NCBI GenBank assembly: GCA_900541125.1
Contig: UQIK01000007.1
Span: 32,165 to 96,164, forward strand
Length of the DNA: 64,000 bases
Origin: an uncultured Collinsella sp.
Lineage (GTDB): Bacteria > Actinomycetota > Coriobacteriia > Coriobacteriales > Coriobacteriaceae
Reading direction: 5' to 3'
Under the pieces are notes generated by a model. The model saw nothing but the letters and a program-made list of their open reading frames with translations, searched no databases and was not told the origin of the DNA. The translations under genes were made by a program, and so were the position numbers. Shown here piece after piece: positions 8,586-18,342 of the stretch (position 1 is its first letter; each line of letters starts with the position of its first letter).

Positions 8586-8814
8586 GGCTCCTCCTTGAGA
8601 CCTGCTCCTTGTTACGGCCTCATCATCTCAGCGCCGCACATGAGCTGCCATCGATTTGCCTTACAGCTGGCTTTCCTTTTTGAAAGATTGCCCCGCACAG
8701 ACGAGAAGCGCTTTCTGACACACACGCCGTCACGTTGAACTACAATGTGCTTCACGATATGTGCAGCATATGGGACGCGCCAGACTGGCAGCGCCCGCAT
8801 TGAAAGGACTACCT

Positions 8815-9216
8815 ATGAGCGCCGCGCGCAAGACACTCAAAATCCTTGCCCTCATCTATTTTGTTTTGGGCATCGCCAACCTCGTCACTGGAATCGCCGG
8901 CGTCGCGACCGGCGGCCTCGATTCCACGTACGGGTCGAACGCCATGCTCGCCGCGGTCGTGATTATCGCCAAGGGCCTCGTCGATCTTGCCGCAGGTGTT
9001 GCGGGCATCAAGGGTGCCAACAAGCCTTCGCAGGTAGACGGTGCGTTTAAGCTCGGTATTGTTGCCGCGGTCGCCACGCTTGCCAAGGCGGTTCTCACGC
9101 TTCCCGCGTTTGGCGGTGACGCCATCAACTATGGCGCCTTTGTCATCGTGGTGTACGACCTGTTCTTTGTTCAGCAGGCACACGCCGTTAAGGCCGAGAA
9201 CAAGGACCGCCTGTAA
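8815..9216 (+). CDS. Small integral membrane protein
   Basis: 133 residues, starting at the ATG that follows GAAAGGA. Four hydrophobic segments are visible: ILALIYFVLGIANLVTG, AMLAAVVIIAKGLVDLAAGVAG, LGIVAAVATLAKAVLT and YGAFVIVVYDLFFVQQA. There are no catalytic motifs and I do not recognise a named family. It is transcribed alone, with a TACAAT -10-like box near 8741 and a strong terminator just downstream. Confidence 0.75.
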   Translation: MSAARKTLKILALIYFVLGIANLVTGIAGVATGGLDSTYGSNAMLAAVVIIAKGLVDLAAGVAGIKGANKPSQVDGAFKLGIVAAVATLAKAVLTLPAFGGDAINYGAFVIVVYDLFFVQQAHAVKAENKDRL

Positions 9217-9254
9217 GCGCTCGCTTCTCATAACCTCTGCAGCCAAGCAACTAA

Positions 9255-9290
9255 AAAGGGCCGATCGCGCATCTCCGCGGTCGGCCCTTT
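9255..9290 (+). terminator. Intrinsic terminator
   Basis: A 15-bp stem (AAAGGGCCGATCGCG and complement with one G-T pair) with a short loop closes in TTT. It follows the membrane-protein gene and could act in both directions. Confidence 0.75.
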
Positions 9291-9306
9291 ACGTTTGCCC
9301 AGATAA

Positions 9307-9343
9307 AACCTGCCAAAACAAACCTGTCCCTTTTTGGTAGGTT
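9307..9343. repeat. REP-like palindrome, family C
   Basis: AACCTGCCAAAA pairs with TTTTGGTAGGTT, and the loop carries CAAACCTGTCCC. It abuts the stop codon of the RlmA-like gene at 9345. The CTGTCCC core resembles family A although the arms differ. Confidence 0.6.
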
Positions 9344-9344
9344 G

Positions 9345-10160
9345 TTAGCTGTGGCGGTACTCGGCGATGATGAAGTCGATATCGGTCTGGAGCGTGTCCA
9401 AGTTTGCCAAGCGCTCTTTGTCGGCAGGGCGCGTGCGGTAGTAGTACGGCGTCATCTGGAACACCGCCTCAATGTCGGCCTGCGTCTGGAGCGTAATATT
9501 CGCAGATACTCGCCGCGTTCCGACCAACTCGAGCTCGGTAGTCTTCGGCAGTTTCTCATCGTTAAGGTACGGCGTGTCGTAGAGCACCTCCTTGAGCCCA
9601 AACAGATGGCGTGCACCCGGCACGACGGTGTAGAGCGAGCCCTCGGGCGCCAGCACGCGGGCAAACTCGCGCTCGTTAAAGGGAGCAAAGAGCTCAGTCA
9701 CCATATCGAAGGCGCCATCGGCCACGGGAATGTCCTTCATATTGGCCACGAAATAGGTCGCATCGCCGCGCTTGGCGGCCAGGCGCACCATCTCTTTGCC
9801 CAGGTCGAAACCGTAAGCATCCACGCCCGGCACCGCGCCCATGGCGCTGGTGTAGTAGCCCTCGCCACAGCAAATATCGAGCAACGTCATGGGGCCGTTC
9901 GTAGACGCGGCGCGCCCAGACACCTGCTTGCGCACCAGCTCAACCATCGCATCGCGCAACGGCGCATAGTAGCCACGGTTCAGAAAGTCACGACGGCTGC
10001 GTGCCTGCGACTTGGGATCGCCCATGGAGTCGCCGCTCTTGGACGAGCGCAGCAGATATAGATAGCCCTCGCGCGCACGGTCAAACCGGTGTCCGCCCGC
10101 GCATGCAGCACCGCGCTCGTCGTCCACCAACGGCTCATGGCAAACGGGACACAACAACAT
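9345..10160 (-). CDS. rlmA: 23S rRNA (guanine-N1)-methyltransferase, RlmA family
   Basis: 271 residues starting at the ATG behind AAGGAG. The N-terminal treble of LLCPVCHEPL..CAGGHRFDRAREGYLYLL is the RlmA zinc finger (C-x2-C ... C-x3-H), followed by the DPKSQARSRRDFLNRGYY linker and a class I SAM domain (LLDICCGEGYYTSAMG). The family methylates G745 or G748 at N1 in helix 35 of 23S rRNA. In TlrB-type members this gives macrolide tolerance, but from sequence alone I cannot say which position this one modifies. Confidence 0.85.
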   Translation of the reverse strand: MLLCPVCHEPLVDDERGAACAGGHRFDRAREGYLYLLRSSKSGDSMGDPKSQARSRRDFLNRGYYAPLRDAMVELVRKQVSGRAASTNGPMTLLDICCGEGYYTSAMGAVPGVDAYGFDLGKEMVRLAAKRGDATYFVANMKDIPVADGAFDMVTELFAPFNEREFARVLAPEGSLYTVVPGARHLFGLKEVLYDTPYLNDEKLPKTTELELVGTRRVSANITLQTQADIEAVFQMTPYYYRTRPADKERLANLDTLQTDIDFIIAEYRHS

Positions 10161-10216
10161 GGCAACTCCTTAGCGCGAACAACACAACGCCCACCATTGT
10201 CGCACGCCTTCCCCGC

Positions 10217-10274
10217 CTAGTCATTGGGGACGTTCTTGAATGACTAGTCGTTTAAGAACGCCCCCAACGACTAG
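10217..10274. repeat. REP-like palindrome, family B
   Basis: CTAGTCATTGGGGACGTTCTT at 10217-10237 pairs with AAGAACGCCCCCAACGACTAG at 10254-10274, with a further GACTAGTCG unit between them. It is related to copies at 23513 and 34814. It lies in the 178-bp divergent gap upstream of the MATE gene. Confidence 0.75.
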
Positions 10275-10338
10275 TCGATTAGGAGTATCATCGTCTGCGC
10301 AAATAAGCACGATATAGCACGTTAGAGATTGAGAGCGT

Positions 10339-11721
10339 ATGGCTGATACTGTATCTAAGCACATTGACATGATCACCGGCTCGCTGTGGCGAAATATTCC
10401 CCTGTTCGCCTTCCCCGTGGCCGCCACGAGCATCTTGGAGCAGCTATCGAACCTCATCGCCACGGTCATCATCGGTAATTTCTCGGGCGACCAGGGAACC
10501 CTTGCCATGGCGGCGGTCGGCTCCAATGTTCCGCTTACCAGTCTTATGCTCAACCTGTTTATTGGCATGTCGCTTGGCTCCAACGTGGTCATCGCCAACG
10601 CTATCGGCCGCAACGATCAGAACATGGTCAAACGCGCCGTCCATACCTCGATTTTAATGGCGCTCGTGGGCTTTGTCGTCATCGCACTGGGCGAGATCTT
10701 TGCCGAGCCCATGCTCGCCGCGCTCAACGTTCCCGCCGAAACCATGCCGCTCGCTTCGCTCTACCTGCGCGTCTTTTTGCTCAGCCTGCCCTCAATCTTG
10801 CTCTACAACTTTGAGGCCGCGATTTTCCGCTCCGTCGGCATCACCCGCATGCCGCTGCAGGCGCTTGCCGTGTCCACCGTCCTCAACATTGGCCTGGACC
10901 TCATCTTTGTCCCCGTACTCCACTGGGGCGTCGCAGGCGTCGCCATCGCCACCGCCATCGCCTACACCGTCAGCGCCGCCACGCTCTTTATCCGCCTGCT
11001 CAAGACCGACTCCGTCGTCCGCGTCACCCCACGCGACCTGGCTATCGACCCCGTCGCCCTCAAGCGCATCGTCAAGATCGGTCTGCCCGCCGGCATCCAG
11101 AGCGCCGTCTTTGCCGTCGCCAACATCATCATCCAGTCTGCCATCAACAGCCTGGGCACCGAGGTCATGGCGGCATCGAGCGCCGCCATGAGCCTGGAGT
11201 ACGTGTGCTACAACCTGCTCAACAGCTTTAGCCAGGCTTGCACTACCTTTGTGGGACAAAACCACGGTGCCCGCCAGATCGGCCGCTGCACTAAAACGCT
11301 CAAGGTCTGCCTGGTCGAAGGCGGTGTCGTTGCACTCACCACGATTATCGTTATTGTCGGCCTGGGGCGCGAGATCTTGTCGCTGTTCAACAGCGATCCC
11401 AACATCGTCTCGATCGGCTATATCCGCGTGTGTTCGATCTTCCCGGCGTATGCCTTTAGCATGTTCTACGAAAACATGTCAGGCTACCTGCGCGGCTTTG
11501 GTATCTCGCTCACGCCCGCCCTCATCACCATGATCTGCGTCTGCGGCATCCGCTTCTATTGGGTATTCTGCGTGTTCCCGCACTTCCGCACCTTTGCGAA
11601 CATTATGATGGTCTACCCCATCAGCCTGGGCACCACGGCGTTCTTTATGGTCGTGGCGGTATTACTCTGCCACCCGGCACGCACCTATCGCGCCACCCAA
11701 GCCAAAGCGACAGCCCGCTAA
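10339..11721 (+). CDS. MATE-family multidrug/Na+ efflux transporter
   Basis: 460 residues with about 12 membrane segments in two similar halves. The first half has WRNIPLFAFPVAATSILEQLSN and GSNVPLTSLMLNLFIGMSLGSNVVIANAIG; the second has IGLPAGIQSAVFAVANIIIQSAIN followed by CTTFVGQNHGARQ, features typical of MATE antiporters of the DinF/bacterial MATE branch. The substrate cannot be told from sequence. It converges with the LysR gene, whose stop is 27 nt away. Confidence 0.88.
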   Translation: MADTVSKHIDMITGSLWRNIPLFAFPVAATSILEQLSNLIATVIIGNFSGDQGTLAMAAVGSNVPLTSLMLNLFIGMSLGSNVVIANAIGRNDQNMVKRAVHTSILMALVGFVVIALGEIFAEPMLAALNVPAETMPLASLYLRVFLLSLPSILLYNFEAAIFRSVGITRMPLQALAVSTVLNIGLDLIFVPVLHWGVAGVAIATAIAYTVSAATLFIRLLKTDSVVRVTPRDLAIDPVALKRIVKIGLPAGIQSAVFAVANIIIQSAINSLGTEVMAASSAAMSLEYVCYNLLNSFSQACTTFVGQNHGARQIGRCTKTLKVCLVEGGVVALTTIIVIVGLGREILSLFNSDPNIVSIGYIRVCSIFPAYAFSMFYENMSGYLRGFGISLTPALITMICVCGIRFYWVFCVFPHFRTFANIMMVYPISLGTTAFFMVVAVLLCHPARTYRATQAKATAR

Positions 11722-11748
11722 ACACCGCACTCAACACCACGCCAGTCA

Positions 11749-12615
11749 TTAATTGACAATATGCGAGCTCATATAGTCGATAAAACGCCTCGTGGCGATA
11801 GGCATGGTATCCCAGCTACGCCAAGCTGCCACCACGTCGCGCGAGGGAGCATGCACGATGGGACGTACACGAATATCGGCCCGCATGCCCTCAACGGTAC
11901 GACGATACAGCATACTCACGCCTAGGCCCTCCTCCACCATCGCCATGATGGTGTAGTCGTCGGTTACCTCACTCGTCACGTGTGGCGACAGCCCATGCGC
12001 CGCGAATGCATCGAGCACCAGGCTCTGTTCGCCCTCATCCAGCAGCACAAACGGCTCGGACGCCAGGTCGGCAAGTGTCACCTTTTCCTTTGCCGTCAGC
12101 GGATGCGCGGTCGGCAACAATGCCACCAACTCGTCGTGATAGACCACGCGCTTCTCGAGCCCAGCGGTAAACCCGCGCGCCGTAAAGCAAAAGTCAACCA
12201 CGCCATCGTGCACCCATTGAGCGTTGCGCGTGTAATCGCCCTGCTTGAGGGTAAAGCGTACGCCCGGGTGCAGCGCACCAAAGTCGCGGATCACACGCGG
12301 CAGCACGGTACGACTCACGTTGGTAAACGTCGCGATACGAATATCAGTCGAGGAGAGTCCCAGCAACTCCTGGCGCTTACCCTCGAGCTCGGCCTCAGCG
12401 GTCACAATCTGGCGCAGGAACGGCAGATATTGTTTACCGTCGCGCGTAAGCGAAACGCCCTGCTTACCGCGCTCGATAAGCGTGGTACCCAGCTCGCGCT
12501 CGAGCGCTTTGACGGCCTGGCTCACCGCACTTTGCGTATAGCCCAGTTCGTCCGCCGCGCCCTTAAGACTGCCGCGATCGACCACCATACAAACAATCTG
12601 ATACCGCGATGTCAT
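11749..12615 (-). CDS. LysR-family transcriptional regulator
   Basis: 288 residues, start behind GGAGG. The N-terminal helix-turn-helix is the LysR type (GSLKGAADELGYTQSAVSQAVKALERELGTTL, residues about 15-46) followed by a linker and a periplasmic-binding-fold effector domain from about residue 90. It is divergent from the DMT transporter at 12774 with a dyad in between, so it most likely controls that transporter and itself. The ligand is unknown. Confidence 0.88.
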   Translation of the reverse strand: MTSRYQIVCMVVDRGSLKGAADELGYTQSAVSQAVKALERELGTTLIERGKQGVSLTRDGKQYLPFLRQIVTAEAELEGKRQELLGLSSTDIRIATFTNVSRTVLPRVIRDFGALHPGVRFTLKQGDYTRNAQWVHDGVVDFCFTARGFTAGLEKRVVYHDELVALLPTAHPLTAKEKVTLADLASEPFVLLDEGEQSLVLDAFAAHGLSPHVTSEVTDDYTIMAMVEEGLGVSMLYRRTVEGMRADIRVRPIVHAPSRDVVAAWRSWDTMPIATRRFIDYMSSHIVN

Positions 12616-12674
12616 CGTGCCTCCACATCGATGTAGCCGTAAAACGTTTTGCCAGGGCTTTTTCTGCCAACATT

Positions 12675-12693
12675 AGTATTTCTTAATCATACT
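12675..12693. promoter_or_regulatory. Candidate LysR box (AGTAT-N9-ATACT)
   Basis: Arms AGTAT at 12675-12679 and ATACT at 12689-12693 form a 19-bp dyad containing the T-N11-A pattern, in the gap between the divergent LysR and DMT genes. Confidence 0.5.
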
Positions 12694-12773
12694 GAAGATA
12701 CATTCGCTTTACTACATCCACATCTGGGAGCAGAATCCTTTTTACGAAACCGTTCTGTAACAAAAGGAGTCCC

Positions 12774-13676
12774 ATGGATCGCAAAAAAGCAATCGCGCTC
12801 TCATTTTCCGTTCCCGTCGCATGGGGCTTTTCGTATCCCCTCATGAAGATCGGCATGGACAGCATGAACGCCACGAGCATCGTCGCGCTACGCTGCATCA
12901 TCGCCTTTGTGGCCTGCCTGTTGCTCTTCCACAAGCGCGCTTTCCGCATCAACCGCGACCTTATGGTCCGTGCCGCCATCATCGGCGCCATCATGGCAAC
13001 CGAGCTCACCTGCATGTGCCTGGGCTCCAGCCTCACCTCTGCCTCCACTGCCGGCTTTTTGCAGAGCCTGACGGTCGTGATCGTGCCGTTTGCCAACGCC
13101 GCCCTGCTGCGCCGCGTCCCCGAGCGCAAAGTGCTCGTCGGCACCGCCATCGTCACCTGCGGTATGTTGCTGCTCTCGGGCGCCGACTTCACTAGCCTGA
13201 ACCCGGGCGCGCTCATCATGCTGCTCTCCGCCTTTGTCTACGCCGGACACATCATTGTCGCCAAGCGGTTTGTCGAAGAAGTCGATCCGCTGTCCCTGGG
13301 CGTTTGGCAGCTGGGCTTTGGCGGTTTGTTCTCGGGCGTCGCGGCATTCACCTTTGGCGGCTTCACGCTTCCCAGCACGCCCAGCGAAATCGTCGTTGTC
13401 GTCGCGCTCGCACTCATCTGCTCTGCCTACGGCTTTATCACCCAGACGCTCGTGCAGCCCCACGTGCCCGCCGAGACCACCGGCTTTGCCTTCTCGCTCG
13501 AGCCGGTCTGCTCCGCTGTCTTCTCGTTCTTCCTGGTCGGCGAGGTTCTGAGCCCCATCGCCTTCTTTGGCGCTGCCCTCATCCTCACCGGCGTCATGGC
13601 GGCAACCGTGCAGCTCCCGCGCCTTCGCGCACATGGACAGGCTCGCATGGCAGGAGCGCCCGAGCACGTCTCGTAG
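12774..13676 (+). CDS. DMT-superfamily (EamA) transporter
   Basis: 300 residues, start behind AAAAGGAG. Ten predicted membrane helices arise from two EamA repeats (about residues 5-135 and 150-285). The first repeat contains SFSVPVAWGFSYPLMKIGMD and ALRCIIAFVACLLL, and each repeat ends in the usual EamA P-x-E/G helix pairs (LEPVCSAVFSFFLVGEVLSP). It probably exports a metabolite or amino acid; the substrate is not identifiable. Regulation by the divergent LysR protein is inferred. Confidence 0.85.
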   Translation: MDRKKAIALSFSVPVAWGFSYPLMKIGMDSMNATSIVALRCIIAFVACLLLFHKRAFRINRDLMVRAAIIGAIMATELTCMCLGSSLTSASTAGFLQSLTVVIVPFANAALLRRVPERKVLVGTAIVTCGMLLLSGADFTSLNPGALIMLLSAFVYAGHIIVAKRFVEEVDPLSLGVWQLGFGGLFSGVAAFTFGGFTLPSTPSEIVVVVALALICSAYGFITQTLVQPHVPAETTGFAFSLEPVCSAVFSFFLVGEVLSPIAFFGAALILTGVMAATVQLPRLRAHGQARMAGAPEHVS

Positions 13677-13764
13677 ACCCCGCTCTTCATACAGCCGTGG
13701 CATAAAGGCAACCGGTGCGCCTTTACAATAGATGCCAACAGAGCATCTGCCATAAAGGAGCCCC

Positions 13765-14490
13765 ATGGACACCGCAACCCGCGACCTCAACATAGCAACT
13801 TGGTTGGGCAATGCGCCGCAGCCGGTACGTGACACTACGAACCAGCTGCTCGAGCGTATCGCCCTTTTGCGTGCCGAGCAGACTATCTACCCGGCACAAG
13901 ACGACATCCTCAATGCCCTCGCCTACACGCCGGCCGACCAGGTCAAGGTTGTCATCTTGGGTCAAGACCCCTATCACGGACCCAACCAGGCCATGGGGCT
14001 GTCGTTCTCGGTCCCCGCGACGCAAACCAAGTTGCCGCCGAGCCTGCGCAACATCTATAAGGAGCTCAAAGCCGATCTGGGTTGCCCCATTCCTTCCACA
14101 GGAGATCTAACTCCATGGGCACAGCAGGGCGTCCTGCTTCTCAACACCACGCTCACCGTGCGCGAGCATGCCGCCAACTCGCACGCCAAACTGGGCTGGA
14201 GTACCCTGACCGACTACGTTATCGAACGCTGCTGCCAGCTACCCCAGCCGGTAGTCTTTTTGGCATGGGGTCGCTTTGCCCAGCAGATGGTCGAAGGCAA
14301 GCTCGCCGCTACCGGTGCGGGCAAGGCAACCGGCAAGTTCTGCCTGGCCTCTACGCACCCCTCGCCGCTTTCGGCCAACCGTGCCACGGCAGAACTCCCC
14401 GCTTTTATGGGGTCGCGCCCCTTCTCCGCTGCCAATCGGCTACTCGTACAGCACGGCTCGACCCCCGTCAACTGGACTTGCCTCGGCTAA
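13765..14490 (+). CDS. ung: Uracil-DNA glycosylase (family 1)
   Basis: 241 residues, ATG behind AAAGGAG. The catalytic water-activating motif is VVILGQDPYHGPNQAMGLSFSV (family 1 GQDPYH), followed by the VLLLNTTLTV segment and the C-terminal TGKFCLASTHPSPLSA loop with the HPSPLS minor-groove wedge. It excises uracil from DNA and starts base-excision repair. Length and motif order are standard. Confidence 0.95.
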   Translation: MDTATRDLNIATWLGNAPQPVRDTTNQLLERIALLRAEQTIYPAQDDILNALAYTPADQVKVVILGQDPYHGPNQAMGLSFSVPATQTKLPPSLRNIYKELKADLGCPIPSTGDLTPWAQQGVLLLNTTLTVREHAANSHAKLGWSTLTDYVIERCCQLPQPVVFLAWGRFAQQMVEGKLAATGAGKATGKFCLASTHPSPLSANRATAELPAFMGSRPFSAANRLLVQHGSTPVNWTCLG

Positions 14491-14505
14491 AAATCGATAC
14501 ATCAA

Positions 14506-14539
14506 AAACGCGCCCGACGGCTTTCCGTCGGGCGCGTTT
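14506..14539. terminator. Bidirectional intrinsic terminator
   Basis: A perfect 15-bp GC-rich stem (AAACGCGCCCGACGG and complement) with a CTTT loop and A/T flanks lies between the convergent ung and SDR genes. Confidence 0.85.
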
Positions 14540-14540
14540 C

Positions 14541-15221
14541 CTATTCGGGCCAAATAAATTGTGTGCGGCCGGCCTCGCCGCCATCGATCAGCAGACTCTG
14601 CCCGGTCATAAACCGGTTGGTCACGCCCACAAAGTAGATCCACTCGGCGATCTCTTGGGCGGTGGCCCAGCGCTTAAGCGGCGTGAGCTCCATAATCTGG
14701 TTCCACAGGTGTTCGTCTTCCATCACGCAACGGTTGAGCGGCGTGATAACGCCGCCCGGGTCCACACTGTTGGCGATGGCCTGCGGTGCCAGGCGGTTTG
14801 CAAGGTTCTTGGTGTAGGCGATAATGCCGCCCTTGCTGGCGGCATAGGCGGGAAACTCCGATCCCGTATGCCCGCTCGCCGACCCCACATTGACCACGGA
14901 TTTAATAGCCGGCGCCGGCTTGGCGGCAAGCCCCTCCCCCACAAAGGCGTAACGCTCGGTCACGTTGATGGTGCCACACAGGTTGGCGGCGATGTCATCG
15001 GCCGAATCCTGCGTACCGGCAACGTTCACGATCACCTGGGGCTCAAGGTCGTCCGGAAACGCGTCCGGCTTGCGGACATCAACAATCAGATGGCGATAGC
15101 GCTCGTGTTCGATCGCCGCCGGCAGCAGATCAAAGCCCACGACCTCGTGGCCCTCATCCAAAAAGCGCTGCACGCACGCGGCTCCGATACCGCCCGAAGC
15201 GCCCGTGATCAAAACCCGCAT
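14541..15221 (-). CDS. Short-chain dehydrogenase/reductase
   Basis: 226 residues. The nucleotide-binding glycine motif TGASGGIG is at residues 6-13; NVAG, a catalytic Ser in VNVGSASG and YAASKGG (Tyr-x3-Lys) follow, with a PGGVITPL loop after them. This is the classical SDR layout, so it is an NAD(P)-dependent oxidoreductase; the substrate is unknown. Its AAGGAG ribosome binding site overlaps the stop codon of the upstream transporter gene, so the two form an operon. Confidence 0.88.
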   Translation of the reverse strand: MRVLITGASGGIGAACVQRFLDEGHEVVGFDLLPAAIEHERYRHLIVDVRKPDAFPDDLEPQVIVNVAGTQDSADDIAANLCGTINVTERYAFVGEGLAAKPAPAIKSVVNVGSASGHTGSEFPAYAASKGGIIAYTKNLANRLAPQAIANSVDPGGVITPLNRCVMEDEHLWNQIMELTPLKRWATAQEIAEWIYFVGVTNRFMTGQSLLIDGGEAGRTQFIWPE

Positions 15222-15230
15222 ACCTGCTCC

Positions 15231-15953
15231 TTAGGCGGTCGCGTGGCGCTCGAGGTACTCGGAGCCCACATTCTCGCGCTCCCAGCCACGCACGACCTTG
15301 TAGCCCACGGGGCTCAGGAAGACCTCGCACAGCAGCTCGGCAACAGCGCCGGTCAGTGAGCACATAAGGACCTGCACCCAGGTCCAACCAAAGAACGTGT
15401 GGCTCACCACAATGGCAAAGACCAGGTTGTCAATAAACTGGCCAACACCCGTAGACACATAGGAGCGGAAGGCGAAGCTCGCAAAATTATTCTTTTTGAG
15501 CATACGGCCGAGCGACTGGTTGAGCGTGGAATTAACCACGGCAGAAACGAGCATTGCCAGCGAAGAGCCCAGCACCACGTACCAGGTGCCGCCAATGGTG
15601 GCGTTAAGGGCGCTGTTGACCTCGATCATGCCCGTGTCGTAGTAGGCGCCCCACATGCCGGGCGTGAGCGAGCATGCCCAAAAGCACAGACTCACGGCCA
15701 GATTGACCAGCAGCGCGAGGATAGAGATTTTGATGGATGCCTTGGCGCCAAAGCGCTTACAAATCATGTCCTGGCACAAAAACGAAACCCAGCTCACCAC
15801 AAAGCCGCAATCGAGTGCCAGATACGGCAGGCTGATGAGCTCTTTGTTGGCCAGCAGGTTCATCATGATGACGCTCACGAAAAACAGCGAAACCGTTGCC
15901 GCGGGAATGCTCCGCAACAGGACCTTGTAGTCCTCCATGACCTTCTTGATCAT
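15231..15953 (-). CDS. Queuosine precursor transporter (YhhQ/VUT family)
   Basis: 240 residues, start behind AAAGGAG. Six or so membrane helices, with the VUT-family signatures LANKELISLPYLALDCG, QDMICKRFGAKASIKIS and a STGVGQFIDNLVFAIV segment (QxxDN motif). Family members such as E. coli YhhQ import preQ0 or preQ1 for tRNA queuosine. It carries its own promoter and a roughly 80-nt leader with a hairpin that may be a preQ1 sensor, and heads a two-gene operon with the SDR. Confidence 0.85.
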   Translation of the reverse strand: MIKKVMEDYKVLLRSIPAATVSLFFVSVIMMNLLANKELISLPYLALDCGFVVSWVSFLCQDMICKRFGAKASIKISILALLVNLAVSLCFWACSLTPGMWGAYYDTGMIEVNSALNATIGGTWYVVLGSSLAMLVSAVVNSTLNQSLGRMLKKNNFASFAFRSYVSTGVGQFIDNLVFAIVVSHTFFGWTWVQVLMCSLTGAVAELLCEVFLSPVGYKVVRGWERENVGSEYLERHATA

Positions 15954-15960
15954 TATGTAC

Positions 15961-16009
15961 TCCTTTGGTTTTAGGTTTAACGAGCAGGATATCGGACCCG
16001 AACTGCTCG
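15961..16009 (-). promoter_or_regulatory. Candidate preQ1-I-like riboswitch in transporter leader
   Basis: On the minus strand a 7-bp stem (CGAGCAG / CTGCTCG, 16003-16009 with 15981-15987) encloses a 15-nt loop starting UUCGGGU, and the 3' side runs UUAAACCUAAAACC directly into the AAAGGAG ribosome binding site. The GGGU in the loop can pair with an ACC of the A-rich tail, giving the H-type pseudoknot of preQ1-I riboswitches. The downstream gene is a queuosine precursor transporter. The stem is longer and the tail less A-rich than the textbook examples, so this remains a candidate. Confidence 0.4.
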
Positions 16010-16038
16010 GACGTCACGGTCTTGAGACGACGGTGGGT

Positions 16039-16067
16039 ATAATAGCCGCTCACGCGGCATCAGGCAA
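16039..16067 (-). promoter_or_regulatory. Promoter of the queuosine-transporter operon
   Basis: On the minus strand TTGCCT (16062-16067) and TATTAT (16039-16044) are separated by exactly 17 nt. This places the transcript start about 80 nt upstream of the transporter ATG. Confidence 0.55.
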
Positions 16068-16072
16068 GCAAA

Positions 16073-16104
16073 CGGCGCGGCAGCCCCGCAGGGCCACCGC
16101 GCCG
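16073..16104 (-). terminator. Terminator-like hairpin after prfC
   Basis: An 8-bp GC stem (CGGCGCGG / CCGCGCCG) encloses a second 4-bp stem. The following T-rich tract is weak, and it lies 6 nt past the prfC stop and just upstream of the next promoter. Confidence 0.5.
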
Positions 16105-16109
16105 ATGCG

Positions 16110-17723
<1,614 letters not shown>

Positions 17724-17877
17724 GCGGATCCTTTCTTGCATTGAGTGCATTACGTCGTTGTAACCGCCCTATTGTAGCCGCGAAATCCCGCTGTAGGGCA
17801 CCTATCAGGACAAATTCATCAGTAAGGGCCCGGGCAGCCGGCCCAATCCGAATTTGTCTCTTGCGTAACTGTGCATA

Positions 17878-17911
17878 GTGTATATATACTGTGCTTACCG
17901 GTTATATACAC
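17878..17911. promoter_or_regulatory. Candidate GntR operator (GTGTATATA-N16-TATATACAC)
   Basis: Perfect 9-bp arms at 17878-17886 and 17903-17911, 27 bp ahead of the regulator start and inside the AT-rich promoter. Wide AT-rich dyads of this sort are usual for YtrA-type GntR autoregulation. Confidence 0.55.
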
Positions 17912-17938
17912 GTGTAGCCCAACAGCTAAGGAGCCGCT

Positions 17939-18319
17939 GTGGACATCATCCTATCCAATTCGAGCGATAAGCCCATCTACGAACAGATATCCTCACAGGT
18001 CAAAGCTCAGATCCTTTCGGGCACGCTCGCTGCGGGAGCCAAACTCCCCAGCATCCGCGCACTCGCGAGCGACTTGGGTGTGAGCGTCATCACCACCAAG
18101 CGCGCCTACGCCGACCTGGAGCAACTCGGGTTTATCTGCACCGTGCAGGGCAAGGGCTGTTTTGTCGCCGAGGGCAACCAGGAGCTCTTGCGCGAAAACC
18201 AGCTCTGTCATATCGAAGAGCTGCTTGCACAGGCAGCAACGCAAGCCGAAGCCTTGGGCGTCACGCGCGACAAGCTGCACGAAATGCTCGACCTCGTAGC
18301 CCCCGAAACCATGCAGTAG
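17939..18319 (+). CDS. GntR-family regulator, YtrA type
   Basis: 126 residues with a GTG start behind AAGGAG. The winged HTH is complete (KPIYEQISSQVKAQILSGTL ... KLPSIRALASDLGVSVITTKRAYADLEQLGFI ... GKGCFV, residues about 10-75), and a short helical tail of about 45 residues takes the place of an effector domain, which defines the YtrA subfamily. It leads an operon with an ABC ATPase and permease, the usual partnership, and probably represses that operon through the upstream dyad. Confidence 0.9.
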   Translation: MDIILSNSSDKPIYEQISSQVKAQILSGTLAAGAKLPSIRALASDLGVSVITTKRAYADLEQLGFICTVQGKGCFVAEGNQELLRENQLCHIEELLAQAATQAEALGVTRDKLHEMLDLVAPETMQ

Positions 18320-18342
18320 CCATCTGCAAGAAAGGCTATACC

